The notes beneath the pieces were generated by a model. The model was not told the origin of the DNA. It saw nothing but the letters and a program-made list of their open reading frames with translations, and ran no database searches. The position numbers and the translations under genes are program-made. DNA of 64,000 bases from Zonotrichia leucophrys gambelii (Eukaryota; Chordata; Aves; Passeriformes; Passerellidae). Location of the stretch: positions 93,976,912-94,040,911 of the forward strand of contig NC_088171.1 of the NCBI RefSeq assembly GCF_028769735.1. Direction: 5' to 3'. Shown here piece by piece: positions 1-10,800 of the stretch. Positions within the stretch are counted from its first letter, which is position 1; each line of letters starts with the position of its first letter.

Positions 1-112
1 CCTCGGAACTCCCTTGTGTAACCACTGTGCCTGTGCTCAGTCACCCTCACAGTAAAGAAGTGTTTCCTTATGCTCAGACAGAACCTAGCATGTTTCAGTT
101 TTCACCAGAGAG
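1..112 (-). mobile_element. CR1 LINE fragment, cut by the window edge
   Basis: The stretch containing CACCCTCACAGTAAAGAAG, followed by a TTCCTTATGCTCAGACAGAACCT-like run, matches the reverse complement of the CR1 3' region as I remember it. The element therefore lies on the minus strand. Its tail is not present, so it is a partial copy whose other side lies outside the window. It has no coding capacity. Confidence 0.6.
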
Positions 113-2169
113 GTTAATTTGAGCTGTTCAACTGAGTTTAAAAAAAAAAAAATTGCAAGATGGTTTTGGGAAAACAATACAATACCAAAAAAGGAAAAGG
201 ATCTTTTAAAGTATCAGCTATTGAGGTCAAGATATTATTTTGACTACTGCTGCTTAGAGTTCATTTTTCTTATCCAACATATTTAATTTTCCTAGAACAA
301 AGAAGTTGTTCTAGTCTTTGACATGCATGGTGGTTTGTCTAAGGAAGCTACATAAAACATTATTGATTCACTTTATTTTCTCCCAAAGCAGAATTACCAT
401 AAACATACAGACTGTACAACTACAGAGAGCAACATTTCCATGAAAGACAACAGCATAGCATGGCTGTAGGAATTCCAAGGACCACACTTCAAAAAAATCT
501 AAACCAATGCAATTGCCTAAGTAAAAGATATGAAACTTATTTTTGTGAACACCCATTTTCTAAATAAAATTCCTTCTGGTAAAAGTGAAACCCATGAAAT
601 GCACAACCAGTTTTCAAAGCCTGTATCTGAACAGGACAAACAGCCAAATGTCCTGAGAACATAAATTTCCCAGATTCATGCAGTCCTGCTCAGCCAGAGC
701 TTCCTCATTCATGACCTTTTTTTGTCACAGAGAAGTGCAGAAAAAAAATGTGCTGCTTGCCAACATTGACTTCACTGCTCTCCCAAACTGCTGAAATCTC
801 AAGGACCAAACCCATCAAAATCCACAAAACTTGCCTATTTAGGCCAATCCTTGCAAATGTCTCTCAATCCCTGTGACAGCCCCAGATCCTGTAATTCTCA
901 ACTGCATTCAAACCACCTCTATGAAAAAAAATATCATTAATAAATTGGCAAACTTCTTTTAAAATAAATGAAAATGTGAAAAATAGAGAATGTGATGAAA
1001 CTCACATTAAGTCTTGTCAGCCATATGCACATCTTACCATAGAAACAGTCTAAGATCAAGGTCACACTACAAGCACAATGAATACAGCTACTAGGCTGTA
1101 GCTGCCTGGACAGCTTGTCTCAATTCTCAGTTCTCATCCTTTTCTCATTTGCACATCATGCCATTACTATAGGAGTTCACACATGTATGACACATGCATA
1201 CCCTTTCAAAACTACTAGAGAACTAAAGAGATCTTTAGTTTAAATAATAAAACAAACAAACAAGACCACCTCAACCTCCAAAGCTAGTAACACCAAAAGT
1301 TCTTTGGGACTTTCTTTATATCCTTACTACTGAGTGATCAAAAGCTGACATCAATAGTCACAACAGAACAAAAAAAAAAAAAAAAAACCCACCACTTCTG
1401 GTAGGAACCTGTGGCCCATCTGGCTTTCCATAATGTAGAAAAAATCTTTCCCAACTTCCCAACTCTCACGTAACAGCACAGCTTTTTCTTTGCCTGTCAG
1501 CACGTTTCAATTCTACACAAAAGTATTCCACAGAAGGCTCACCTACACGTTCCCATTGCAGAGCCAGAACTCATCTGAAAACACTAGGAAAACAAAATAT
1601 TCTAAATACATACTGAAAATATTAACTGGATGACTTTTCATTACTGAAATAGGTTTGGTATTAAAATGCTTTATGATATCTCTTTCCATTCTATCTGTTA
1701 AAAAATACATCTTTCAATTAAACACCTACTGCTACATGGTAAGGCAAAGTCACTTATGAGGGTTTCAGGCCTACCTGAATCACAGCATTTTTTGTTTGTG
1801 GACCTTATTTCGATATTGCTCACAAAACCAAAGTATCATCAGCAGGAGCAAACAACACAAAAGAGCCATAAAACTCAAAAAAAAAAAAAAAAGACAACTC
1901 CCCAATCATCAAACCAATCCTGCCCTGAACGCGCTCCCCTGACATCAACGGCAATAAAATACAATCAAAAATGTTCAAACTTAAGCATGAAACTAATACA
2001 TGTTGGGAGAGAAAACCTGCTTGGTTTGGCGATTTTTACACATATATTCACGTAGAAAACGACTGCAAAGGTGTTTTTAAAGGAAAACAAGAAGAAACTT
2101 AAAAATAACGTCGTCCTTGCAAATCAGAAAGTTGAACCTCACTTCCTATTTGTTTATCATGCTTTATTC
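113..2169. other. AT-rich non-coding stretch, candidate first intron of a minus-strand gene
   Basis: No convincing exon was seen. The stretch holds two A-runs, 1370-1387 (18 A) and 1877-1892 (16 A), and a short AAAC repeat near 1249-1262. The open frames here are short, rich in K and Q from the A-runs, and match nothing I know. If the splice donors in the CpG island to the right are real, this stretch is the start of intron 1 of a gene transcribed leftward. Confidence 0.45.
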
Positions 2170-2294
2170 GAAAGTCTCGTTAATTTGGCCGGGAGAAGAA
2201 GGAGAGGAGCAGCGGAAGGAGCCGGAGCCTTCCCGTCCTGCCCACTGCAAGCTGGCCCGAGGTCTTCCTCCGGCTCCGGGTCCCGCACGGCGGC

Positions 2295-2337
2295 AGGAGG
2301 GAGAAGGAGGAGAAGGAGAAGGAGGAGGAGGAGGGCC
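2295..2337. repeat. GGA-rich purine tract
   Basis: About 40 bases of almost pure purine built of GGA/GAA triplets, with many GG runs. It is translated as poly-Arg or poly-Gly/Glu in the overlapping open frames, so those frames are compositional. Such tracts can form G-quadruplex or triplex structures and mutate in length. Confidence 0.75.
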
Positions 2338-2535
2338 AGGCCCGAGGAGCCCTGCTCCTCCGCCGGCCATCACAGCCACGGCCGCGCTGCCCCGGCGGGT
2401 GGCGGCGGGGAGGCCGCCCGGGCCCGCTCCGCCGCTGCCCGCCCGGTCTCATTGCGCAGGGCCGAGCCCGGCTCCCTCCGCTCTCCTCTCCTCCCCTCCG
2501 CCCTCTCGCCTGTACCCTCGCACAATAGACCCGGC

Positions 2536-2567
2536 CTTCCTCCCCCATATCCGGGGACTATATGCGG
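2536..2567. promoter_or_regulatory. Serum-response-element-like cluster (weak)
   Basis: CCATATCCGG (2545-2554) and CTATATGCGG (2558-2567) are two imperfect CArG-like boxes 13 bp apart. An ETS core, GGAAG on the minus strand (2536-2540), lies beside them. The order ETS core then CArG resembles a ternary-complex-factor/SRF element. Neither box meets the strict CC(A/T)6GG rule, so binding is uncertain. On the leftward model it lies just inside intron 1. Confidence 0.22.
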
Positions 2568-2634
2568 AGCCCGCGGAGGCTTCTCGCTTGCTACCCCCGG
2601 GCGCGGATCGCGCCAGCCCGGCCGCGCTCGTTAC

Positions 2635-2695
2635 CTGCCTCGGCGCCGGCCTCGCCACTCTCCCCGCCGGGCTCAGGGGGCCGCCCCCTCGGCAT
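2635..2695 (-). CDS. Candidate first coding exon of an unidentified leftward gene
   Basis: Read on the minus strand, an ATG at 2695 in fair context (GCGGCCATGC, G at -3) opens a frame giving MPRGRPPEPGGESGEAGAEA. It runs 20 codons plus one base, then meets a consensus-like donor, GAGGCAG|GTAACG, whose GT is at 2634-2633. The predicted exon thus ends in phase 1. The peptide is a Gly/Pro/Glu-rich, disordered-type N-terminus, common for proteins starting in CpG islands, and I do not recognise the family. The frame is open upstream to 2773 but without an ATG there. The remaining exons would lie left of position 1. Alternative: this is 5' UTR and the start codon is in a later exon. Confidence 0.3.
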
Positions 2696-2730
2696 GGCCG
2701 CCCCCAACCCGTCCCTCCCGCCCCCCCCGG

Positions 2731-2764
2731 CGCACGCACACACGGACACACCACACACACACAC
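2731..2764. repeat. CA microsatellite inside the CpG island
   Basis: An interrupted CA dinucleotide run follows a C8 run. It explains the His-Thr repeats (HTHTPHTHT) in the plus-strand open frames and argues against those frames being coding. Confidence 0.8.
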
Positions 2765-2792
2765 TCTTGGCAACGGGCGGAGGGGGGACGGA

Positions 2793-2801
2793 GGGGCGGG
2801 G
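2793..2801 (+). promoter_or_regulatory. GC box (Sp/KLF site)
   Basis: GGGGCGGGG is a perfect core GC box. Further GGGCGG runs lie nearby (about 2805-2815 and 3017-3027). This supports the promoter reading of the island; occupancy is inferred. Confidence 0.5.
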
Positions 2802-2899
2802 ACGAGCGGGCGGGCCCGGCCCTACACACGGGCTGCGGGGGGCGGGCGCCGGCGCTCCCTCCCGGGGGAAGCGGGCAGGGGGCGAGCGGGGCAGCGGCG

Positions 2900-2970
2900 A
2901 ACTCACGGCAGGGCCGGGCGGGCGGGGGGCACACGGCGGGTGAGGGGCGGCGGCGGCCCCCGGTGCGCAT
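2900..2970 (-). other. Candidate alternative 5' exon end with splice donor
   Basis: The plus-strand sequence AACTCACGGCAG (2900-2911) reads CTGCC|GTGAGTT on the minus strand. It is a strong donor on the intron side, with the exon ending at 2907. A minus-strand ATG at 2970, inside the NRF1 palindrome, is in an open frame that reaches this donor, but the residues look like translated CpG island. I favour an untranslated first exon. With the donor at 2635 this suggests alternative first exons, or an exon longer than it appears. Confidence 0.35.
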
Positions 2971-2975
2971 GCGCC
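2964..2975. promoter_or_regulatory. NRF1 binding site
   Basis: TGCGCATGCGCC matches the palindromic nuclear respiratory factor 1 consensus (YGCGCAYGCGCR) in all but the last base. Such sites usually lie within about 100 bp of start sites in CpG-island promoters. It sits about 57 bp upstream, in the leftward sense, of the donor at 2907, so transcription probably starts close to it. Confidence 0.65.
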
Positions 2976-3147
2976 GGCCTGTGCCGGGCTGGGGGGAGGT
3001 CGGTACATCCGGGTGCGGCGGCGGGCGGGGCCCGCAGGGCGCCCGTGTGGGGCAGGCCCTGGAATGGGAGCGGGAGCGGGCCGAGCGGGGTTTGGCACAG
3101 TGGATCGGCCTGCCTGTGGCTCCCACCTGCACGAGTACCTGTGTCCC

Positions 3148-3228
3148 CTGCTGTAGCTGACCCTGCCTTGGCAGAGGGGTTGGATTACATGTCCCTTCCA
3201 ACTCTTAACAGTTCTGTGATTCCGTGAG
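3148..3228 (+). mobile_element. CR1 LINE 3' tail
   Basis: The run from GCTGACCCTGCCTTGGCAGAG through GGTTGGATTACATGTCCCTTCC to the terminal GTTCTGTGATTCCGTGAG matches the CR1 3' end in sense orientation, including the degenerate octamer repeats at the tail. Only about 80 bp is kept, as is typical of 5'-truncated CR1 copies. It abuts the edge of the CpG island. Confidence 0.85.
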
Positions 3229-3276
3229 GGTACGGCTCTTAGAGCCTGAAAGTCAGCAGGACTGGGCCAGAGCCAT

Positions 3277-3545
3277 GTGGTTAATGGTCTGAAGTTGTGT
3301 CAGGGCACATTTAGGTTGGATATTAGGTACTAGGAAATGGTTCTTCACCAGAGGGTGTTTGGGCACTGGAACAGGCTCCCCAGGGAAGGGGTCACAGCAC
3401 CAGCCTGACAGAGCTCAAGAAGCGTTCAGGCAATGCTCTCAGGCACATGGTGTGGTCTTGGGGCTGTCCTGCACAGGGCTGGGAGTTGGGCTCCATGATC
3501 CTTACGGGTCCTTCCAGCTGTGGGCATTCTCTGTTTCTGTTCCTT
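3277..3545 (+). mobile_element. CR1 LINE 3' fragment
   Basis: GGTTGGATATTAGG, GGTTCTTCACCAGAGGGTG, GGAACAGGCTCCCCAGGG and ATGATCCTTACGGGTCCTTCC follow in the order of the CR1 3' region. This is a second sense-strand copy, separate from the tail at 3148-3228. The terminal octamer repeat is degraded. Open frames over it come from the repeat. Confidence 0.85.
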
Positions 3546-3785
3546 ATGGGCGATGGTTCCCTTCCTTACGCTTGCACACCCTCCATGAATTCTGGTATTA
3601 GGCTGAGGGGTACAAAACGTGAGCACATGGGACTCACCTGGTGCCCAGGAAGCCTCCAGCCCACATAGCTGCCGGGGCAGGCAGAGTTTGCTGCTGAAGC
3701 CAGCTGAACTTGCTGAAATTGTTTGGCCTGGCTGTGCCCTGGCCAAGCTTTGCTACCTGAACCAAATTGCTGCCCAAGGAGATCT

Positions 3786-4092
3786 TAGAATCACAGGGTG
3801 GTTTGGGTTGGAAGGGACCCTAAAGATCATCTTGTTCCAATGCCCCTGCCCACGAATGGTGACACTTTTGACTAGACCAGGTTGTTCAAGTCCCATCCAG
3901 CCTGGCCTTGAAGACTTGCAGGGATGGAGCATCTACAGCTTCTCTGGGCAGCTTATGCCAGTGTCTCACTACCCTCACAGTAAATAATTCCTTTCCGGTA
4001 TCTAATGTACCCTCCTTCAAAGGCATTCCCTCTTGTCCTGTCACTGCTTGTGAGTGAGCCTTGTCAGAAGTCCCTCTCCAGATCTTGATGTG
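3786..4092 (-). mobile_element. CR1 LINE 3' fragment
   Basis: This begins with the reverse-complement CR1 tail (AGAATCACAGGGTGG), then GGTTGGAAGGGACCCTAAAG, the TCCAGCCTGGCCTTGAA block and CCCTCACAGTAAATAATTCC. It is a diverged, 5'-truncated copy of about 300 bp on the minus strand. The 77-codon minus-strand open frame here is repeat-derived. Confidence 0.92.
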
Positions 4093-7000
4093 AGTTGTCA
4101 TAAAAGATAATTGTATCATTTAATAGTGATTTTTTGGTATCAGAGGCCATAGTTTGATTCTGTCCCCTGTAACTGGTGTGCAATAGAACTGCACTCTCTG
4201 GAAAGGTACAAATAAAGTTGCATATGCTTTTCTTGACAGCATGTTGTGCACTTCATAGATTTCATTGCTTCCAAAGACACTGCTGTATGTCATTGTTTAA
4301 TACACAAGTGTTGAGCTTCTAAGATTAGGTGTTTATTACACCTCTTTCTTGCTAAATAAATCTTAATACAAAATACTTTTGATTAATAACTTGATTCTTT
4401 TTCTTCCATTATCTCTTTTTTTGGATCTGTTTAAGACTATAAAGCTTGTGAGTTATGGGGGTTTCCTACAACTTTTGATTTTTAAATACCTTTTTAAAAT
4501 GGATATATTTCTGTGCAGAGGGAACTTGTATGAGAATACTGCCTGCAGTGATCAAACTACCTTTTTAAACATTTTTTTGGCAACTCAAGTCTTACAGCCA
4601 AAACTGGATCCAAAGCCCATTGCCACTGAACTGGCTTGCTGCTGCTTATTTGCCAAACTGTTTAAAAGGTGCAAGTTCTTCTCATTGCCTTCCAGGATGT
4701 CCCTTTTTCCTCCCCCCATCCCATATGCCAGCATATGTCCAGTTTCTTTATTACAAACTACATACTGCTTCAATAGCCGGTATTAAAATGCATTTAATAT
4801 GATGCATTAACCAGGCTGGATGATCCTGTCCTCATTTGTTTCATTTATTACTTTAATATCACTTTCTGTAGTCTCTGCAAGTAGTATTTGTCAGGCACTT
4901 CAGATCACTGATCAAAAAACAGGGTGGGTTGGGTACTGATGTCTGTAAACTATTGTAGCAAAGCATTACTCAATCTTTTTCTCATCATTGAATGTTAATT
5001 ATCACTTCGTTAATTCATCTATCTTGTTCCGTTTCCAATGGATGCTGGGGTTTTTTTCTTAAGTTTAAGCCTTTCAGATACCTAATTAAATTACATCTGA
5101 AAACTTGCCTTAAGCAACCCAATTTAATCATATCAAAGAATGAATTCAGGTTTCTGGAATGCAAGGTTTAGTTTCTTCCTGAAGGCTAAGATTTGGATAA
5201 TTTCACATTCTGTCCGCCAATAAAAAGTGTACTGTATTTAATTTGCTCTGCAGGAGTGCAGCACTGGCTGTATAAAAATGGAAAGGAGGACTGAAGCTGG
5301 TGTGACCATGGCCCGGGGCTTCTGTGAGCTCACTCCTCGCTGCCGCCCAGCTGCAGGCAGGAAAAGCACGAAGAACAGCAGTGGCCTCTGGTGGCTGTAG
5401 CATAGTTCTGTGCTAAAATACCAAGATCGCCGGTCGTTTTAGCAGTGAGCTTCAACCTACAAGTACAAGAAACGAAGTGACAGCTTTTTGGGTGATTGCA
5501 GAGAGAACCCAGGGACAGAAATCAAAACCAAAGACATCGAACCAGATCAGTATCTGGAAAAACTTTGCACAATCTCATTATCTTACATATTTCTCCTGAT
5601 TTTATTCTAACTTCGTTACCAAGCATGTCTGTATTTTTTGTTGAGGTCATCTGCTTTAGGATTAAGAACCTTCATTTTGAGTTTATTTTCAGTTTTGAGC
5701 TGATGCACACTTTACAGGAATGTGAGATTTTATGTGCAGGCAATTTCTCTCTACAGATAGTAATGAAAGCCATTTAATGCAAAAGCCAACTTTCATTTCT
5801 ATTTTAGCTTTTCAACATTATTGTTCTCTGCCTGTCTTTCAGTGTTCAGCAGTAGTACATACAATTGTGTTTAATTTTGTACTGCAAAAGTCTGTTCATT
5901 ATCTGTTCCAAATTTATGTGGTATGTTTGTCATTGCCTATCAGTCTTCTAACACTTCTACATCACTCATTCTGTATAAAACTAGCTCTGCATAAAAGCAT
6001 AAAAACAGAATAGACATAATTTTTTTTTCTTCAGAGCCTTAAGAAGCTTGTGGTACTGGGAGACAAATAGTTTATGAAGAATGCATGGAACATGTGTTGA
6101 AGAGGATATGAACATTTTTATTAATAAGGAAATTCAGTGGTATATCATATGCCTAACTTTACAGACATTTTCAAGCTGTCTAATCTCAGTGTAATTTTCC
6201 TTCTTTGTCTGTGTGATTGACACAATATATTTCCCTTGCACTTCGCAGCTCCTGGAAGAAATGTACTGCACTCATTTTTGTAACTTCTGTGCTACTTGTC
6301 AGTGATTCTGTTGTCTGTATTCGCAGAAGTGCTGATATTTCAAAATATTTCAAAATTTTTGTATTTTGTAAATAATAAAATTTCCAATTACAGTCTCTCT
6401 CTAAAGTCTCTGGCATTACTCTAGAAGTGCTACACAGGACACTCTCGGTTTTGGGGTGTGCCTAGCATTATAACCCAGTGCCTTCTCAAGTGAGAGCCTA
6501 GCAGACTATTACTGATGCTCTGCTGTCCATCCAAAGAAAACATGGGTCTGTTTCCCAGATGGAATCTGTAATGTAATCCAGAGTGTGAGATGGCTAGCCT
6601 TTAGCTTTTCTATGATGAATTTTATCAGGTATCACTAATTTCTAGGCAGAAAAGCACCTATAGTGTCATCCCTTAAAATATGCAACAATAAACTGTATAC
6701 TTATTTCATACTTGCAGATGAACTATAGCAACAGAGAGTAAGGTTAACACAAGGCCACAGGACAAGCTGAGTTCTAGGTTTTACTACCAACCGGTAGTAC
6801 TAGATGTGCTGCTGGATTTTAAGGCAAACAAATGAAATTCAGTGAACCATTTCAGTAAAGCTATTTACTAAGTAGGGTACTATTTGCAGTTGTCAGATAC
6901 TGTTTTACTATTGTAAGATATTTTTTTCAGTTGCTTATAGCTTTGCCATACTTGAAACCTTTGGACTAAAATTTCCATGCCAGCTGTCTCACTGCTATTG

Positions 7001-7691
7001 ATTTGAACAGTCTACTTCTGTTTGTCAACTTATGTATCAACCTTGGGTTTGTTTTTTTTTATTTAAGAGGGTACATGAAATTGTTTGCTGCACTCACCAG
7101 TGAAACCAGTGTTTGAAAATGTTGATGTTAGCTTGAATTTTAATTCAGGAGGACTCCATTCCAATAATAGTTTAAATTTATTCTTTTTCCATACGTTTCA
7201 AACAAATTTCTAGAATGTGCTCAATATTTTTAAAATTTTTTATTTTTCATTTTAAGGATAATGTGACAGCTCTCCAGTATTTTCCAAGCTGGGGAAGGCA
7301 GCACAGTACCTTCCCTGAGTTAAGGCTGTAGGTGTGTAGTATTCCAGATTGGAAAATCCCTCTACAATTTGCTTAGAATCATGACATTTAGATAAGTAAA
7401 ACACCTTTTGAACTCTTATGTTTTGGCTTTTGCATGTCTGAATGCTTGTGAAGTAGAAACAAACATACTTCTAGTGAGTGCATTTTTGTGTCTTGGTTTG
7501 GCTTTGGGCAATGGCATTTTAAGAAAAAGGCATTGCAGTTTTCCCGGTGTGATGAAAATGCTGATACACCAAAGTAGTTCTGTGGTTCTGTGTTCAGCCA
7601 GAAGTGAGAGAAAGAGAAGCAATCTCAATATCCTAGACACACAGTAGAGCCAGGCACCCATAGAAGGGCATTTTGAGAGCTATACCATCAA
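4093..7691. other. AT-rich non-coding DNA, no gene seen
   Basis: About 3.6 kb with frequent stops in all frames and no repeat family that I recognise. The longest frames (for example 4379-4786, 135 codons) are low-complexity Leu/Phe/Ser-rich and unremarkable for AT-rich DNA. A slightly GC-richer patch at 5260-5400 has no clear motif. Confidence 0.5.
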
Positions 7692-7811
7692 ATTCTGTAG
7701 AATGCTTTGGGTTGGAAGGGACTTGCGGGTCATTGAGTTCCAACCCCTCTGCCATGAGTGGGGAACCTTCCACCAAAACAGGTTTGCTCCCAGCCTGGCC
7801 TGAACACTGTA
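7692..7811 (-). mobile_element. CR1 LINE 3' fragment (short)
   Basis: TGTAGAATGCTTTGGGTTGG, AAGGGACTTGCGGGTCATTG, TCCAACCCCTCTGCCATGAG and CCCAGCCTGGCCTGAACACTG follow the antisense CR1 3' end in order. About 120 bp remains; it is diverged. Confidence 0.9.
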
Positions 7812-10800
7812 TTTGCCAACTGTTGGCACAAAACAGTAAATAAATTTAAGACTGTCTTAGTGCTGTTGCCAAAAAGAAATCAGCTGTCCTGGGAATAGGA
7901 GCTTTATGATTATAGCACATAACTTGGACTAGAACCTGCAGTAATGTGGAAATGTCAACAAAAGCAACAATCATCTTCTGTCATACTGCTATAATGGAAA
8001 AAGCTAGAATAGGTCTGGTGTATATTCAGAATGTATAAATTCTTAAAATTATGCAGTGTGAGAACTGCAGTATGCATTGTTTATGAAGGATTTCACTAAA
8101 GAGGTGGTTTTCCAATGTTAGCATATTAATTTCCAAGGAAAGGGAAATGTTTCCTGCTTTGTTGTGTTGGTTTGTTCATTTATCAAAGAAATGGTGCCTC
8201 CTACACTTTCTTGATTTCCTTTTGTGTAACTAAAGGACTTGGGTTTCCAGCACGGTCAGCTATCTTGCTTCTAAAGGTGCTATTCCAGTGGAAAATAGTA
8301 TTTTGATGAAAAACTAATTTTCTGTGAAAATCTAGTGTTTACACTCATTACAAACCCCCACACATTTAATGAAGATTGAAAATGTAAATGCCCTTTGAAT
8401 AATATCCATAAAAATCTCATTGGCAGCCCTGAGGCTGCATGTACAGTTCAGTGTTTTAAGAGGAAATTCAATATAGTAAGGCAGGGTTGTACTGTAGTAC
8501 ATTGTAGTAGTAGAGCTGTACTAAAGGTGAAATCTATTTTGAGACCAGGATGACTAATCAAATAAGAACAGCACTGAGTCTAGCAGCTTCTTTTAACATA
8601 TGCTACTGAACTTAGATATTTCACATCTGTGTGACTTTCACCTTCTGCCAGCTGGGCACTAACTCAAACTGATCATCTAAAGGATAGACATTACATTTGC
8701 TGTCAGTGTCAGAGTTCTAATTGGATTCCTATGAATTTCTACAGAGCCACATTACCTAGTTTGGCTCCTGCGCTGGGATTTAAAGTCTCCTTCCATGTTT
8801 AAAACCAAGCACAGATATCACTGGTTTTTTGTGCGGCTTTCCTAAGATGGAGTTTTTACTGATCAGTCTGAAGCTCTGTGACCAGAGCTGTCTCTTTTCT
8901 ATTGCATTTGATTCTCCTATTTTTCTTCTATTTATGTAATATATGCCCTATGATGCAGGTTCTCCACTGGCTAAGCTTTATTTTCTGTTGTGGGCATAAC
9001 ATGCCTGGAAGATGGTCCGATCCTTCACATACAACCTGCTAATCTTTCAGCAGCTTTGCTGCAGGGATACCAGTGTATCATGTGCTCTAGATAGGTGGGG
9101 TGTTGATTTTTTAAATTTTTGAATCTGCTTTAAATCATTTGTCAGAAACCTCCAATAAGTTTCATTATTTCTTTCAGTGACACCAGTTTCCGTGTTGTCT
9201 GCACTACCTGAAATCTCAGCCTGTAAGCCTTCTCTGTATGATTTCTTTATGTGTCTTTTTTGGAGCATTTATTGCATGGTTCTTGTGGTTTTATGGTCAT
9301 GCATTTTATAATTTTAATCTATCTTGTAACAGTTTCAATTTTGTTTTCTATTCACAAGTAATAATGTAGGAGTCTTCATAACCTACTAGGTTCACTGATG
9401 CCTTACTGTGAATTTGGCATTTAATTTCCTGTTTGTAGGCTGCCTTGTCTTGATGTCTTTTGATAGGCTGAGGTTTATGTTTTCTGTTTTATGTTGCCTT
9501 TTTGTTCCCTTCCTCCTTTTTCCTCTCCTCTTCCCTCTCCTATTTCCCTTTCCCTTGACTACTAGTGTTGGCGCAATAATTTCTTCTGCTGCAAATGTAT
9601 GGCCCCAAACAGAAGGTCTATCCATCACCTAATTTTTCTTCATAGTGCATCATGAGAATGTTATGTGATCTTATAATTTGCTTGTCTTTTCTGCTCTGTA
9701 TTGTTTTTTCATGGTTTTGGTAATGGGAGTGGGTTCTTGGGCAGGCTTTTTGCTGTCTTTTTGTTCTTTTCCTCTGTTAAATGCCACGTTGTCCCTGAGA
9801 CTGCTCTATTGGGGAGTTGCTGTCTGTATTGTGTTTGTCTGTATCTCCTCATGATGTCAACATGAAGTTTTTGGACATTTTTGTTCAATCTCCTGAAGCT
9901 TCATTATCGTTTCTAAATGATGAGAATTTTAATCTGATAATTCTATAATTCAGCTTTTTAATATGATTCTGCATTAGTCTTCCCCAGATTCTTGACCACA
10001 GTTTTTTGTCTGTTTTTAAAAAACTATTTTATTAAATGTTGAGATATGAATGCAAAATCCTAGAAATCCTCTAGAAGCATGTACTGCCTCGGTCTTGTCT
10101 TCATATGCTGTGGAATATGTAGTCACATATGTTTACAAGTAACAAGTCCAGTCTCAGGACATCATTCTGCCCTCCAAAGATAAAGACCCCTCCTGAGAGC
10201 AGTTTCAGAAGTAAGGCTTGCCATTCATAGAAATTACAAATTACATACTCTTCTCACTATGAAGATTATGCTTGAACCATAGGTCTTTTCATGTGAAGGA
10301 TTTTTTTAATAGGAAAAAAATCTTTGTACTTGGACACTACTTGTATTTCCTTAAATCTGTTGTATTTTTCCATCTTTGGATATGTTACAGAGCCCTGGTA
10401 TCTGGATGCTGCATGGACTGCAGAAGCTCAAACAACTCAAGTGCATAGAAGATGTTTTTCTCCCAAAATTTTCAGTGGAAATAAACTTACAGACTCCAGA
10501 GTTAGACTATGCATAGGACTTACCCTGAAGTAGGAATGTAGGCTAAATACTTTGATCCTCAGGAAGAAAAAATGAAGTTTCCCAGTTGCATTCTTGAAGG
10601 GCAAAGATCTTACCTGCTGCAACCAGTGCTAATCCATTCTTTAGACAGATAACTGAGGAATTTTTATCATTTCACAAGCCTGTATTTTTCCTACTTGTTG
10701 ATGGGAGCCTCTCACTCTGTATCACACACCGAGATAATATAAATGAGCTCACAATGAGAAAACACAAAATTAAGTAAGTAGGTGCTTGCAGAGAAGGTGA

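Larger units (their letters stand above)
2170..3090. promoter_or_regulatory. CpG island, promoter of a housekeeping-type gene
   Basis: GC content rises abruptly from AT-rich flanks to very high levels over about 0.9 kb, with dense, undepleted CpG dinucleotides. This is the classic form of a vertebrate CpG-island promoter and is unique in this window. Inside are GC boxes (GGGGCGGGG at 2793-2801; GGGCGGGGCC near 3024), an NRF1 palindrome at 2964-2975 and an ETS-like ACATCCGGGT near 3005. There is no clear TATA box, as expected for this promoter class. Both good minus-strand splice donors lie inside it, which suggests leftward transcription. A divergent rightward transcript is possible but lacks comparable support. 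The long overlapping open frames here arise because GC-rich DNA contains few stop codons. Confidence 0.88.

Noticed and set aside
1221..1240. Small hairpin AACTAAAGA-GA-TCTTTAGTT
   Set aside because: A 9-bp stem is expected by chance several times in 64 kb.
2694..2939. Plus-strand ATG in strong context (GGCATGG) running to a GTGAGG donor-like site at 2940
   Set aside because: The peptide consists mainly of CA-repeat and GC-rich translation. The donor is weaker than the two minus-strand donors.
2071..3227. Several long plus- and minus-strand open frames (up to 347 codons) over the CpG island
   Set aside because: They overlap in many frames, are built of Arg/Gly/Pro/Ala, and include translated GGA and CA repeats. 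GC-rich DNA with few stop codons explains their length.
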